DNA of 64,000 bases from Leucobacter coleopterorum (lineage in GTDB: Bacteria; Actinomycetota; Actinomycetes; Actinomycetales; Microbacteriaceae), in contig NZ_CP049933.1 in NCBI RefSeq assembly GCF_011382985.1, forward strand, positions 2,418,001-2,482,000, written 5' to 3'. The position numbers and the translations under genes are program-made. The notes beneath the pieces are model-generated. The model was not told where the DNA came from and ran no database searches. It saw only the letters and a program-made list of their open reading frames with translations. Positions 20,477 through 29,720 of this stretch are shown one piece after another; within the stretch, counting starts at the first letter, position 1; every line of letters begins with the position of its first letter.

Positions 20477-21238
20477 CTACCCGCAGGAGCCAGGCTGTTG
20501 CTGCTTCGAGTCAGAGAAGATGCCCGGGTTGAGGTCCGCCTTGATTCTCGCCGAACCGGTGCTTGAGAGCGTGATGTCCGTCAGGGTAACCCCCGCTGGC
20601 AGCTGATCCCGAACGCACACCGTTTGCGGTTGCAGGATCGGGTCGAGAAGCGTTCCGGTAGCGTCCGCGAGCTGCTCAGCGGTCAGGTCGAACCCGGCCG
20701 CGTTAACACCCTGCGGGTCGATCTCAACAGCACCATCGTTCACCTTGAGGCCGAGTTTTGCGGTGAGACCCACTTCTTGGCCGAACAGTTCGATCGAGCG
20801 GCCGACCACGAGTGAGCCGTTCTGTACCTCGCCCGTCTGGGCGACACCGCTGGTGAGCATCTTGACGACACTGCCCAGCTGGTCTTTTGGCACAACAAGC
20901 TCGACTGTGCCGTTGGTGATCTTGCCCGAGAGAGGGTTGAAGGGCACCTTTGCTGCTTGGAAGGTAGCATCGGTCTCCACTCCGTCGAGAAGCGGCACCT
21001 TGTCGATATTGATCGTCACGTCACCAACACCACCCTGGACCGCACTGAGCAGCGCGGAACCGCCAAGATCGACCTCAACGGGATGATCGCTCGTCAGCTT
21101 GAGCTGACCACGCACTACATTCTCAATAACACCGGGAATGATCATGCGCAGCGCGAACTCAGCCCCACAAACCAACACCCCGAGTACCACCACAACACTC
21201 AAGATTCGCAGCCACCACCGCGGTTTGCGCTCGGTCAT
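20477..21238 (-). CDS. DUF2993 (LmeA-like) membrane-anchored protein
   Basis: 253 residues, intact. One N-terminal membrane helix (WWLRILSVVVVLGVLVCGAEFALRMI) anchors an outer beta-rich domain of DUF2993 type: a set of repeated strands with DLGGSALLSAVQGGVGDVTI, NPLSGKITNGTVELVV and LPAGVTLTDITLSSTG. The mycobacterial member LmeA acts in lipomannan elongation; transfer of that role here is inference. It lies 44 bp downstream of argS on the same strand. Confidence 0.78.
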   Translation of the reverse strand: MTERKPRWWLRILSVVVVLGVLVCGAEFALRMIIPGVIENVVRGQLKLTSDHPVEVDLGGSALLSAVQGGVGDVTINIDKVPLLDGVETDATFQAAKVPFNPLSGKITNGTVELVVPKDQLGSVVKMLTSGVAQTGEVQNGSLVVGRSIELFGQEVGLTAKLGLKVNDGAVEIDPQGVNAAGFDLTAEQLADATGTLLDPILQPQTVCVRDQLPAGVTLTDITLSSTGSARIKADLNPGIFSDSKQQQPGSCG

Positions 21239-21282
21239 TGTGCTCTCCCTCGTGCCCGGACTATCTACCCTGACCCGGCAGT

Positions 21283-22964
21283 CTACAGACGCTCGGGTGC
21301 AGAAACTCCGAGAAGGTCGAGCCCGTTGCGCAAAACCTGACCCGCGGCGTCATTCAGCCAAAGACGGGTACGGTGCAGATCCTCAACCGGCGCGTCTCCC
21401 AGGGGGATCACTCGGCAGTTGTCGTACCAACGGTGGTATGAGGCGGAGAGTTCTTCGAGGAAGCGCGCGATGCGATGCGGCTCACGCAATTCTGCCGCGC
21501 CCGCGACAATGCCGGGGTACTGCTGCAGCTTGCCGAGCAGTTCAGCCTCGGATGGGTGTGTGAGCAGTTCGGGAGCAAACGCCGAGCGATCGATGCCAGC
21601 GGCGGCGGCGTTGCGGTCAACCGCGCAGGTGCGCGCGTGGGCGTACTGCACGTAGAAGACCGGGTTGTCATTTGTGCGGCTGCGCACTTTTTCGCCGTCA
21701 AGCGAGAGTGGCGAGTCTGCCGGGTAGCGCGCGAGCCAGTACCGCAGCGCGTCGCTGCCGAGCCACTCAAGCAGGTCGTTGAGTTCGATGATGTTGCCAG
21801 CACGCTTCGAGAGCTTCGCACCGTTGAGGTTGACGAGCTGGCCGATGAGCACGGAAATATCGGTCTCGGTGTTGTCGCCAGCAGCCCCCGCGATTGCCGT
21901 GAGGCGACCGATGTAGCCGTGGTGGTCTGCCCCAGCAGGTAGATCTTTTCGCCGAAGCCGCGATCCTTCTTAGAGAGATAGTAGGCCGCGTCTGCCGCGA
22001 AGTAGGTAAAGATGCCATTGCCACGGGTGAAGACACGATCTTTATCGTCACCGAAGTCGGTTGTGCGCACCCAGATCGCGTCGTCGTCTTCGAAGACGTG
22101 TCCCTGTTCACGCAGGCGGTCAATCGCTGCCGCGATGGGGCTGGGTTCACCGTTTTCTCCGGGCGCGTGCAGCGACCGCTCCGAGAAATACACGTCGAAG
22201 TGCACATTGAAACGCTCGAGGGAGTCTTTGATCTCGGCAAGCTGTAGCTGGTAGCCGAGCTCCTGCGCCTGCTCAAGAGCTTCGTCACGATTCTTCGCTG
22301 CTATCTCGGGCAGGTTCGGGATCTGTTCGCGAATCTGGCGACCGAGTTCACCGATGTAGGCACCCGGGTAGGCGTCCTCTGGAGCCTCTTCGCCGAGCGC
22401 GGCAGCGAGCACCGAACGACCAAACTTATTCATCTGAGCGCCGGCATCGTTGATGTAGTACTCGCTCGTCACCTCGGCACCCGCAGCACGCAGCACGCGC
22501 GCAGTCGAGTCCCCGAGGGCTGCCCAGCGGGTGTGCCCCATGTGCAGAGGGCCAGTGGGGTTTGCCGACACAAACTCGAGGTTGATGTGCTGGCCGGCGA
22601 GTGTGTCGCTGCGACCGTACTGCTCACCCTGCTCGACGACCCTCCGGGCGGTTTCGCCAGCGCTGGCAACGTCGAGCGTGATGTTGATGAAGCCAGGGCC
22701 TGCTATCTCAGCCTTTGCGACACCCTCGATTGCGGCCGCCCGATCGGCGATCTCAGCGGCAAGTTCGCGCGGCTTCTGGCCCAGACGCTTCGCGAACTTC
22801 ATTGCCGCGTTCGAAGCCCAGTCACCGTGCTCACGGTTCTTGGGGCGATCAACGGCCGTATCCTGAGCGGTCGCGACGATGTCGCGTGCGTCGTCACCAC
22901 CGTGTGCAGCGATGATGTCGTTGAGGATCTGGGCAAGGGCTTCGGCAAGTTCTTGTGGCGTCAC
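21283..22964 (-). CDS. argS: Arginine--tRNA ligase (one-base frame break)
   Basis: A class I arginyl-tRNA synthetase, about 560 residues. The N-terminal Arg-S domain is followed by [23 protein letters not shown] (HIGH-type motif HMGH). After the break come [23 protein letters not shown] (KMSKS-like) and the C-terminal anticodon-binding helices with the end [29 protein letters not shown] in parts. The frame breaks once near 21933: IYLLG needs one more G to continue [19 protein letters not shown]. Because argS is essential this is strong evidence that frame breaks in this window are sequencing errors. It is back to back with the tRNA-Arg(CCG) gene 45 bp away. Confidence 0.92.
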
Positions 22965-23009
22965 AATCGTCCAGTCTACTTGCGCTAGGCTGGACAGGTT
23001 GCAATGCTC

Positions 23010-23081
23010 GCCTCCGTAGCTCAGGGGATAGAGCGCCGGTTTCCGGTACCGTAGGTCGGGGGTTCGAATCCCTCCGGGGCA
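23010..23081 (+). tRNA. tRNA-Arg (anticodon CCG)
   Basis: A cloverleaf can be folded by eye: D-stem GCTC/GAGC, anticodon stem CCGGT/ACCGT with loop TTCCGGT (anticodon CCG, codon CGG), T-stem GGGGG/CCCTC with loop TTCGAAT. The acceptor 5' strand GCCTCCG needs CGGGGGC, but only CGGGGC is present. One G is missing from the run, matching the error pattern seen in coding genes. The 3' end is the site of an IS481 insertion and of the island repeat. argS diverges from it. Confidence 0.88.
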
Positions 23082-23085
23082 CTGT
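23071..23085. repeat. Left target-site duplication of the IS481 element
   Basis: A 15-bp direct repeat (CCTCCGGGGCACTGT) comprises the tRNA 3' end and four bases beyond. It recurs immediately after the right end of the insertion sequence at 24389-24403. IS481-family elements make target duplications of variable length, up to about this size. Confidence 0.75.
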
Positions 23086-24388
23086 TGTGATGAGTCGGGA
23101 CATATGTCTCAGATGAGTCGCGACATGCGACACAGTTAGCGGGAGTGAGGCCAGCGGCCTGGCTCCCGCTGCTGGTTTCTCCAGTATTTGCGTGTGGGGT
23201 CGATGATGTGGGTGGCTATGACGTCGCTTGTTTCGAGGTGTACGACGGTGACGGTGTGTTTAGCGATGAGGATGAGGACTCGTTTTCGTGCGTGTGTGAC
23301 ACCGATTCCGAGGTGGTGCATTTTTCCGGCTCGACGGAGTGAGATTTTTCCGGCTTTGTCGACGTGGTCGTATCTGATGCGGTAGTTCCCGTCACCTGTT
23401 GAGGGGCGTGCGGGAGGGCTTTGGGAAGTGCTCGGTACGCTTGTCCTGGGGTGTGGCGGCCGAGGGCGCGGTGGGGGCGTTGCTCGTTGTATTCGTTCCG
23501 GAATCGGTCAAGCTGGGTTTGCAGCTCGTGCAGGGTTGTGGCGGGTGGCTGTTTGGCGAGCCATCGTTTTTGGGTTTGGTGGAAGCGTTCGATTTTGCCT
23601 TGGGTTTGTGGGTGGCCCGGGCGGCCATTCTTTTGGGTGATACCGAGTAGTGGGAGGACGTGTTCGAAGGCGTTGCGTCCGCCCACAAATCGGGCGGTGT
23701 ACACGACGCCGTTATCGGTGAGTGTTGAGGCTGGGGGTCCGTGTTCATCTGTGAGGGCGAGGAAGGTGTTCACGACGTGGTCGCCGGTGACGCGCGCGTA
23801 GGCTCGGTTGTCAAGGAGGTAGCGGGAGTGGTCATCGAGCCAGTTCAGGATTTCTGTGTCGGTGCCGTCAGCGAGTGGCCAGTGGGTGAAGTCTGATTGC
23901 CAGGTTTCGTTGGGGAAAGCGGCTTCAAAGCGGGTGAAGGAGTTTTTGGGGCGTTTGCGGGGTTCTGGGGTGATGAGGCCTGCCTGGTGGAGGATACGTC
24001 GGGTGGTGGATGTGGAGGGTGGGGTGTGGCCTTCTTGTTCGAGGTGCCAGTTGATGGTGACTGGACCCGCGTCGTGCCCGGCGGCGGTGAGGTGTCGTCG
24101 GAGCGTGATGATGCGTTCTCGGAGGTGGGGTGGGGTTTGTGTGGGGTTGGTTTTCGGGCGTCGTGAGCGGGGTGCGATGGCGTCGATGTCTTCGGTGCGG
24201 GCTCGTTTGAGGAGGCGGTGGAGTTGGCGGCGGGAGATGCCGTAGTCTTGCGCGGCTTGGGTGATGGTGAGTTGTTGGGTGAGTATTTTGAGGATGATGA
24301 CGCGATGTTGGGACACGGTGTTGAGTGTGCCGTATGTCGCGACTCAGGTGTGCCGTGTCTTGTGTGACTTATGTCATGAACTCAGACA
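23086..24388 (-). mobile_element. IS481-family insertion sequence, complete
   Basis: A 1,303-bp element bounded by 15-bp direct repeats. The ends are TGT...ACA, with imperfect terminal inverted repeats of about 23 bp (TGTGATGAGTCGGGACATATG versus TGTCTGAGTTCATGACATAAG). A second inner repeat (GAGTCGCGACAT) lies near both ends. It encodes one intact transposase. It sits directly on the 3' end of tRNA-Arg, and the duplication leaves the tRNA sequence intact. Confidence 0.85.
23216..24316 (-). CDS. IS481 family transposase
   Basis: 366 residues, intact, GTG start. The N-terminal HTH (LTQQLTITQAAQDYGISRRQLHRLLKRA) is followed by a winged region. The DDE catalytic core shows first Asp in WQSDFTHWPLADG, second Asp in STLTDNGVVYTARF and Glu in GKIERFHQTQKRWL. 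The Ser/Thr-rich C-terminal tail is not needed for catalysis. Intact frame plus intact ends suggests a recently active copy. Confidence 0.92.
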   Translation of the reverse strand: MSQHRVIILKILTQQLTITQAAQDYGISRRQLHRLLKRARTEDIDAIAPRSRRPKTNPTQTPPHLRERIITLRRHLTAAGHDAGPVTINWHLEQEGHTPPSTSTTRRILHQAGLITPEPRKRPKNSFTRFEAAFPNETWQSDFTHWPLADGTDTEILNWLDDHSRYLLDNRAYARVTGDHVVNTFLALTDEHGPPASTLTDNGVVYTARFVGGRNAFEHVLPLLGITQKNGRPGHPQTQGKIERFHQTQKRWLAKQPPATTLHELQTQLDRFRNEYNEQRPHRALGRHTPGQAYRALPKALPHAPQQVTGTTASDTTTSTKPEKSHSVEPEKCTTSESVSHTHENESSSSSLNTPSPSYTSKQATS

Positions 24389-24403
24389 CCTCCGGGGCAC
24401 TGT
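24389..24403. repeat. Right target-site duplication of the IS481 element
   Basis: Second copy of the 15-bp repeat, directly after the ACA end of the element. It overlaps the left copy of the longer island repeat that starts at 24394. Confidence 0.75.
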
Positions 24404-24432
24404 AGCAATGGCTTCCACCGCGCTGGCGGTGG
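24394..24432 (+). repeat. Island direct repeat, left copy (att-like)
   Basis: 39 bp identical to 31704-31742. It contains the last bases of tRNA-Arg (GGGGCA) and most of the tRNA terminator hairpin. A tRNA 3' end repeated on both sides of an accessory segment is the usual mark of tRNA-site integration (attL/attR). No integrase gene remains inside, so the assignment is an inference. Confidence 0.6.
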
Positions 24433-24443
24433 GGGCCATTTTT
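24410..24443 (+). terminator. Rho-independent terminator of tRNA-Arg, left copy
   Basis: Hairpin GGCTTCCACCGC / GCGGTGGGGGCC (with G-T pairs) around GCTG, followed by ATTTTTC. It would have followed tRNA-Arg directly before the IS481 insertion. Confidence 0.7.
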
Positions 24444-24691
24444 CGAATGCGAACCCCATATCTGAGTTACGGATAACCGTCCGAAGCCTCTTTTGCCGAT
24501 AACCCGAAAAACCTCATGGTTTTCGCCCGAGCGATTTTCCGGTGTTGTTGCGTGCGCTTGTGCAGTACAAGGCTCCGATGCGTGTGTGCGCGATTCGTCA
24601 TTTTCCCAAGATGGTGGCGTGATGACCTGAGCTGACTTCGATGGTTGTTCACCAACGGGGCGGGGCGGTCGCTTTTTTCTCGTCCTTCATT

Positions 24692-24697
24692 TACACT
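24692..24697 (+). promoter_or_regulatory. Possible -10 box (TACACT) of the methyltransferase gene
   Basis: TACACT ends 7 bp before the ATG at 24705, which would place the transcription start at or next to the start codon, giving a leaderless mRNA. No Shine-Dalgarno is visible before this ATG. No clear -35 box is seen. Confidence 0.35.
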
Positions 24698-24704
24698 CAG
24701 TGAA

Positions 24705-25862
24705 ATGAAAGTAATTGATCTGTTCGCAGGTGCTGGCGGGCTGAGCCTTGGTGCAGCGCGGGCGGGTTTTGAAGTGGCGGCGTCCGTCGAAATCGATCGA
24801 GCTGCGTTGGCGACACACAGAAGGAACTTTCCAGGGACAAAACACCTTGATCTTGATATTGCTAAGTTGAGTGGCGAGACGCTGCTCTGTGAGAGCGGTG
24901 TCAGTGCCGGACAATTGACCGGGTTGATTGGTGGGCCGCCCTGTCAAGGCTTCAGCACCATGGGAAAGCAAGACGTTTCTGACTCGCGGAACGACCTCTT
25001 CCAACACTTTTTTCGGTTAGTGTCCGAGACAAAACCGACCTTCTTCATTGCAGAGAATGTACGTGGCATCTTGCAGCCACAGTATGATTCGATTCGCGAA
25101 AGGGCATTCTCACTGGTGCGAGATGATTACAAACTCTTGCCTGCATTGGAGGTTTCTGCGAATCAATGGGGGGCACCTACCTCCCGCAAACGGGTGTTTT
25201 TTGTCGGTGTCGCAAAGAATGCGCCTTGGACGCTAGATGCGGCTGACTTTGCTCTTGCTTGTAACGCGGTCGAGGAAGTGCGAGTTGCGGAGGCTTTGCA
25301 GGGTCTTCCTGACAAGATTGACCCCTCCTGGCAAAAGTACGAAGATTCCTGGCAGGCGCGTTCGGCTTTGACCATGGATTCGGAGTTCTTGAAGCGTGTT
25401 CAGGGAATGATCCCGCGTGGTGTTGGACACCCGGAAGATCTTTATCGTTACCATGATCGGGGTGAGGTGTCCGGAAACTTTGGCACGAGGCATTCTGCAA
25501 CGGTGGAGGCACGGTACGCGGCCTTAGCTCCTGGGGAGAAGGACCAGATTTCAAAGTCGGTGCGGCTCAACACAGAAGGTTTTTGCCCGACTTTGCGTGC
25601 GGGGACTGGGTCCGACAAAGGCAATTTTCAAGCAGTGCGGCCCATTCATCCATGCGAGCCGAGAGTGATAACTGTTCGTGAAGCTGCCAGGTTGCAAGGC
25701 TTCCCTGACTGGTTTACGTTTCACACAAGCAAGCATCAGAGTTTCCGACAGATAGGAAATAGCGTGAGCCCGCTGGTCGCGGAGAGAACTATGTCCTTGA
25801 TCTATAAGAAGGCACGGCAAGCACCTGTACCAAGTATGGACGCAGGCTCGACCAGAAGCTAA
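24705..25862 (+). CDS. DNA (cytosine-5-)-methyltransferase
   Basis: A C5-cytosine DNA methyltransferase of 385 residues, intact. Motif I DLFAGAGGLSLG (residues 5-16), motif IV GGPPCQGFS with catalytic Cys80, motif VI ENV (117-119), motif VIII-like SRKRVFFVG and motif X QIGNSVSP near the C-terminus, with a target-recognition region between. I start at ATG 24705, where motif I begins at the usual distance; no ribosome site is visible. The gene is AT-richer by eye than its surroundings and lies in the tRNA-Arg island. It converges on a GHKL ATPase gene, and the two coding ends overlap by 74 bp (25789-25862). No restriction endonuclease is recognisable nearby. Confidence 0.92.
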   Translation: MKVIDLFAGAGGLSLGAARAGFEVAASVEIDRAALATHRRNFPGTKHLDLDIAKLSGETLLCESGVSAGQLTGLIGGPPCQGFSTMGKQDVSDSRNDLFQHFFRLVSETKPTFFIAENVRGILQPQYDSIRERAFSLVRDDYKLLPALEVSANQWGAPTSRKRVFFVGVAKNAPWTLDAADFALACNAVEEVRVAEALQGLPDKIDPSWQKYEDSWQARSALTMDSEFLKRVQGMIPRGVGHPEDLYRYHDRGEVSGNFGTRHSATVEARYAALAPGEKDQISKSVRLNTEGFCPTLRAGTGSDKGNFQAVRPIHPCEPRVITVREAARLQGFPDWFTFHTSKHQSFRQIGNSVSPLVAERTMSLIYKKARQAPVPSMDAGSTRS

Positions 25863-27456
25863 GCAAAGTCGCTCCATCGGGAATGGAACCGTAATTATGG
25901 AGGGAAGTTTGAAGGCGGCGAATTGTGAAGTGATCGCTAGCCTCAGAAGTTTTTCCAATAGCATCTGTTGTCACCTCTTTGACGCTTTTGTCTATATGGT
26001 CATTGTTAAAAAGATGATCTCGGCACACTTCTACCCATGTGGCAAGTTTTGGATCCTTGCCAGGATTTTGCACCTTCATTACTCTGATGTACCTCAAAGC
26101 GGAAAGCTCTATCAAGGCTCTCATTAGAAATGCGACGCTGAGAGGGCTCTCTTGCAGCGTAGTGCGAGAAAGCTCGAAAAGGATCTGACGTATTTTCGGG
26201 TCGTCAGCAGGAGCTAGGGAATTGAAATCAGATTCTAAGCAGAGCGTTTCGTGTTCAAGATATGGTGCTAGAGGTTTGGTGTTCAAGGGCAGCTCAGTGA
26301 GCTTGGAATCATTGCCATCCGTTGTTGGTGAATCGCCCCTCTGTCTCATAGGGTTTATTTTCGGCGTCGCCTGGTTGCTGCCGCGACCTGTCGGTGTTGG
26401 GCTCAGAATCTGACTCGGGTTCGGCGTTAAAATTGGTGAGTCTTGTAGTCTGTTTTTTCTTTTCCGGCAGTATTTGCGCCATGCCTTATTCATTACTTCC
26501 ATGACTTCAAGCACTTCTGTGTAAATACTTGAGCTCTCGCGAACACCCTGTTTGTCACTGTTCCAGGGCATCTTTTCGCTGGGACCTTCAAATTCTGCAA
26601 TACCGACAAGTCCGAAGTAATCTGAGTGAAAACGGCTAACCTTCCAGCCCACAGTAGGGGAGATCTCATGATGGAGCACGCCACGGCCCTGGCAGTAGAC
26701 ATGCCAGCCGTAGTCTTTAACACTCAACTTAGATTTTGTCGACTTGCCTCTGTTTTCATACTCCGCGTGTTCCCCAATGGTGAGCGTGACGGTGACATCG
26801 TCAATTTCTAGCCTTTTGACGAGAGAGGGAAAAGGTGTGTCGGTTTTCAGGGTTGGAAGTATCGCCTCCACGGACGCTCCGTTCACGGTGATGCAAAGTG
26901 GCTTATCCTGGATAAGGTGGCCGTACCTGAGTCCCAACTGTCCCATCAAGTCGAGGTCAAAACTGATGGATCTTACCTCTGTGAATGTTCTTGGCTCCAG
27001 GTCGCGAACATCTATTGTGGTCCCAGTGGCCGACTGTTCCACTGTCAATGCCTCCACGGGCAAAGTCCAGGTGTTTTCTGATTGCTCGATTTCGGTGACG
27101 CTGAGTGGGATCGAGAAGGAGCCGTCAGCGTGAACCGTATCAATGCGACACGTGTTCCCAAGTGTCACAAGTGCCCGGAGTAGCCCTTGACCGAAGTTCC
27201 CAATTGAGGTCTCTTCATGGCTGTCGTCAACCTTACCGAACCGAAGCAAAACGTCCTCGATTTTTGCGCTAGAAATTCCTGCCCCGTTGTCTGAGATGAC
27301 GATCTCCGTGTCGTTGACTGTCACATCTATTTCAGAGCTGCCAGCGTCAATGCTGTTGTCGATCAGCTCCATCAAGCAGGCTCTCACATTCAGATCACTG
27401 CGCAGCCCCTTAATGTGCGAACTCGGCGTTGGCAAAAGGTTTGCGATCATCGACAT
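25789..27456 (-). CDS. GHKL (MORC/MutL-like) ATPase of a methyltransferase-linked system
   Basis: 555 residues, intact. The N-terminal GHKL ATP-binding fold has motif ELIDNSIDAG (30-39), DNGAGI (56-61) and GNFGQGLLRA (86-95). A second domain (about 150-330) contains DYGWHVYCQGRGVLHHEISPTVGW, and FHSDYFGLVGIAEFEGPSEKMPWNSDKQG resembles the MutL/MORC S5-type half. A Pro/Ser/Gln linker (340-390) leads to an all-helical C-terminal domain (SPLSVAFLMRALIELSALRYI ... LHNYGSIPDG ... LLSFWSSLRPYL) of a kind I have seen at the end of other prokaryotic ATPases, possibly HEPN-related (unsure). MutL/MORC-like ATPases are known partners of restriction-modification systems. Here it converges with a C5 methyltransferase in the same island, so a DNA-defence role is likely but unproven. 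Confidence 0.85.
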   Translation of the reverse strand: MSMIANLLPTPSSHIKGLRSDLNVRACLMELIDNSIDAGSSEIDVTVNDTEIVISDNGAGISSAKIEDVLLRFGKVDDSHEETSIGNFGQGLLRALVTLGNTCRIDTVHADGSFSIPLSVTEIEQSENTWTLPVEALTVEQSATGTTIDVRDLEPRTFTEVRSISFDLDLMGQLGLRYGHLIQDKPLCITVNGASVEAILPTLKTDTPFPSLVKRLEIDDVTVTLTIGEHAEYENRGKSTKSKLSVKDYGWHVYCQGRGVLHHEISPTVGWKVSRFHSDYFGLVGIAEFEGPSEKMPWNSDKQGVRESSSIYTEVLEVMEVMNKAWRKYCRKRKNRLQDSPILTPNPSQILSPTPTGRGSNQATPKINPMRQRGDSPTTDGNDSKLTELPLNTKPLAPYLEHETLCLESDFNSLAPADDPKIRQILFELSRTTLQESPLSVAFLMRALIELSALRYIRVMKVQNPGKDPKLATWVEVCRDHLFNNDHIDKSVKEVTTDAIGKTSEASDHFTIRRLQTSLHNYGSIPDGATLLSFWSSLRPYLVQVLAVPSYRSRT

Positions 27457-27667
27457 CAGATTGTTCTCCTTTGAGTAAGCACTAAGCGTCAGTCTACTTT
27501 CAACTGCGCGCGCTTTTCCATCCTGTGAGTGTCGCGCAGCTTACGCATCTTCTGCACGTCACCGGTCTAGACCAAACACGGATGCAGTTTGGACTGGTCG
27601 CCACTATGTGGATGACTCAGAAGAAAAAGTATCTGCGGTGTGTTTTGTCAAATCGTTCTGAGCCGGA
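27457..27667. other. Intergenic stretch before the IS21 remnant
   Basis: Holds the promoter side of the GHKL ATPase gene (AAAGGAGAAC precedes its ATG on the minus strand). No gene, tRNA or clear repeat is recognised. Confidence 0.5.
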
Positions 27668-27767
27668 TGTGCAGGAAAATTGAGCCACCCGCGCGGCTTA
27701 ATTTGAGCCATATGCGCGGCCCAACCAGCTCGTCTGCCCTGTGTTGAATTGTGCGTGGCGTTGCGGT

Positions 27768-28554
27768 CTACTTCATCGTCGCGTTCGCGACCCTGTACGA
27801 GTCACCTTTGAAACGGACCATCCTGCCGTGGTGAACGGTCCGGTCAATGATCGCGGCAGCCATCTGGTCATCCCCAAATACCTGCCCCCACCTTGAGAAC
27901 TCAAGATTCTACGTTTACACGATGCTGCGTTTCTCGTACGCGTCAGCGATCACTTGGAACAACAGCCTCGCCCCTTGGTTATCGATCGGGAGATACCCGA
28001 GCTCGTCAATGATGATCAGCTCATGCCAGTCGATCTGCGCGAGCTGTTTCTCTAACAGGCCTGCGGCGGCGGCCTGTCGAAGCTGCGCAACGAGCGCTGC
28101 CGCGGTCATGAATTTCACCCGCACCCCTTCCTGGCAGGCCCGGTGCCCCAGCGCGATCGCAAGATGAGTTTTCCCGGCACCCACTTCGCCGTAGAGCACG
28201 AGGTTCTCTCTGCTGTGGACGAACTCGAGGTTCTCGAGTGGGGGCGGCCCCAGTCCGGAGGCCAGTGCACGTTCTGCCAGTCATACCCCTCCAGAGACTT
28301 CAACACAGAGAATCCGGCTTGACGGATCAGGCGTGCCCGTTTCGAAGACTCCCGTGACTGCTGCTCCTGAGTGAATAGGCGGTGCAGGAACCTGCGCTGG
28401 CTCGCGCCCGCTTCCTCAACCACCAGATGGAGGACGCTCTTGGTGAACGGGAGCCCCTGCGCCAGCGCCAATACTTCCGCGGCGGTTGGTGGCGGTGTCG
28501 TCTCCGCAGGGCGCCCCGACGCAACACTGCCACCTCGGTGCTGTGCGTACTCAT
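27768..28554 (-). pseudogene. istB: istB, IS21 helper ATPase, nonsense-mutated
   Basis: An AAA+ ATPase partner of the IS21 transposase. Recognisable blocks: LAQGLPFTKSVLHLVVEEAG, QAGFSVLKSLEGYDW, Walker A YGEVGAGKTHLA, Walker B IIIDELGYLP, and the C-terminus RWGQVFGDDQMAAAIIDRTVHHG. After RSIV the same frame reads TAA ACG TAG and then continues normally. These two stops arise by base substitution, not by homopolymer loss, so decay is real here. One-base breaks near 28513 and 28235 may be errors of the general kind. The start ATG at 28554 overlaps the istA stop. Confidence 0.8.
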
Positions 28555-29720
28555 GCGCTTGTTCGTTCGGTAAGCCGGTCGTACACGCGAAGGTCGACTC
28601 TGCCCGCCCCGGGCTGGGCCGGTTCGGTGGTGCGTGTGGCACCCATTTCAACTTCTGCTTGGTTGATCGTTCGACCACCGGCAGCGATCTTCGCCATCAC
28701 CTCGACCATCGCTTGAAACCCTGCCTGCCCGCTCACGTGCTGCAGTATCCGCAGGAGCCTGCGGGTCTCATGCGGGTCAGCCTGATCAAACACGTGCAGA
28801 AGCTCGGGCGGGAGGTGTTGGCGTAGCGGCGAGTTCCGCAACGCCCCGGGCTTTCGCGAAAGCCCCGGGATCAGCTGGGCCGGGTCATGGACCATCGTCG
28901 AGGTCGCCCCGTACGTGCGCGGATGCTCCGTGATGACCGTCCCGGTGAGCGTCGCGATGAGCACGGTGAACGCGCGCAACCCGACCTGCACCTACTGGCC
29001 GGCGTACTCGTTCCCCACGTGGTACTTCACCTCGTTGATCTGCAAGTTCCCGACGAGATCGACCCGGCGCGACGGCCACGTACACGCATCAAACCCGATG
29101 CCAGGTAGCGGCAGCATCGCCTGCCGATCGTCTTGAAACCATGCCCCGATGGTGTCATGCTTACGGTAATGCGTCGTCGCGAGAAGCCCATCGCAAGCGC
29201 TCAGCAGCACCGTGGTGAGCGCCGGCAAAGACTCCACGTGCGGGAGCCGGACCAGGAAGTTGCGTCGAATGTACCCGACCGCGTTCTCCACGCTCCCTTT
29301 CTCATTCCCCGAGCCCGGCGACGTAAAGCGCGCTTCCACCCGGTAATGCAGTTTGAACAGCTCGAACAGCCTGGTTGTGGTCACCCGCCTCACCCAGTCA
29401 CGCTTACCGACCCCGGTTACGTTATCAAACACGATGGTGGGGGGGGCACCAGGCTGACATGCTCAAAAATGTGCCGTAGCCCCTCGCACACACACTCCGA
29501 GGTCTCTCCGGGGAACGCTGCCGCGTACCTCGCGTTCGAGTACGGGAACGTCAGCACGAGCACATGCACCCGGGTGCGCACCCCCTTGGATCACCACGTC
29601 GGCTTCGCCGAAATCTGCCTGCGCGATCCCAGGCTCCCACCACAGCTCGTTGAACCCCTCACCAGGCTGGCGGCATGACTGACGCCACCTCTTCACCCAT
29701 CGCTGGGGCGTTGTACACCG
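28551..29720 (-). pseudogene. istA: istA, IS21 transposase, N-terminally truncated
   Basis: A DDE transposase of IS21 type. The catalytic region is readable: first Asp in GIAQADFGEADVVIQG, second in VFDNVTGVGKRDW, Glu in GSGNEKGSVENAVGYIRRNF, then the long C-terminal region ending ERTSA at 28551. Several one-base breaks occur (near 29445, 29570 and 28990). The N-terminal HTH part (over 100 residues) is absent; sequence stops matching at about 29700-29720, where an IS4-type remnant on the other strand begins. Confidence 0.75.

Larger units (their letters stand above)
27668..29720 (-). mobile_element. IS21-family element, decayed and truncated
   Basis: The surviving end starts TGTGCAGGAAAATTGAGCC at 27668 and carries two tandem repeats of the type TTGAGCCANNNGCGCGGC (27676-27721), typical of IS21 termini. 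Inside are istB and istA in the usual ATGA-overlapping order, reading leftward. The other end is missing where an IS4-like remnant begins near 29700. istB has two nonsense codons, so the element cannot transpose. Confidence 0.78.

Noticed and set aside
21283-22964. Reading the broken argS, and the other broken genes, as pseudogenes
   Set aside because: argS is essential and a single added G restores the whole family sequence; the same type of lesion recurs across unrelated genes and in a tRNA, so error is the simpler explanation.
24389-24403. A second tRNA gene at the right edge of the IS481 element
   Set aside because: Only the last bases of the tRNA are present, explained by the target duplication.
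24645-24704. Upstream extension of the methyltransferase by 20 codons
   Set aside because: Motif I begins right after ATG 24705 as in related enzymes, and a -10-like box lies within the extension.
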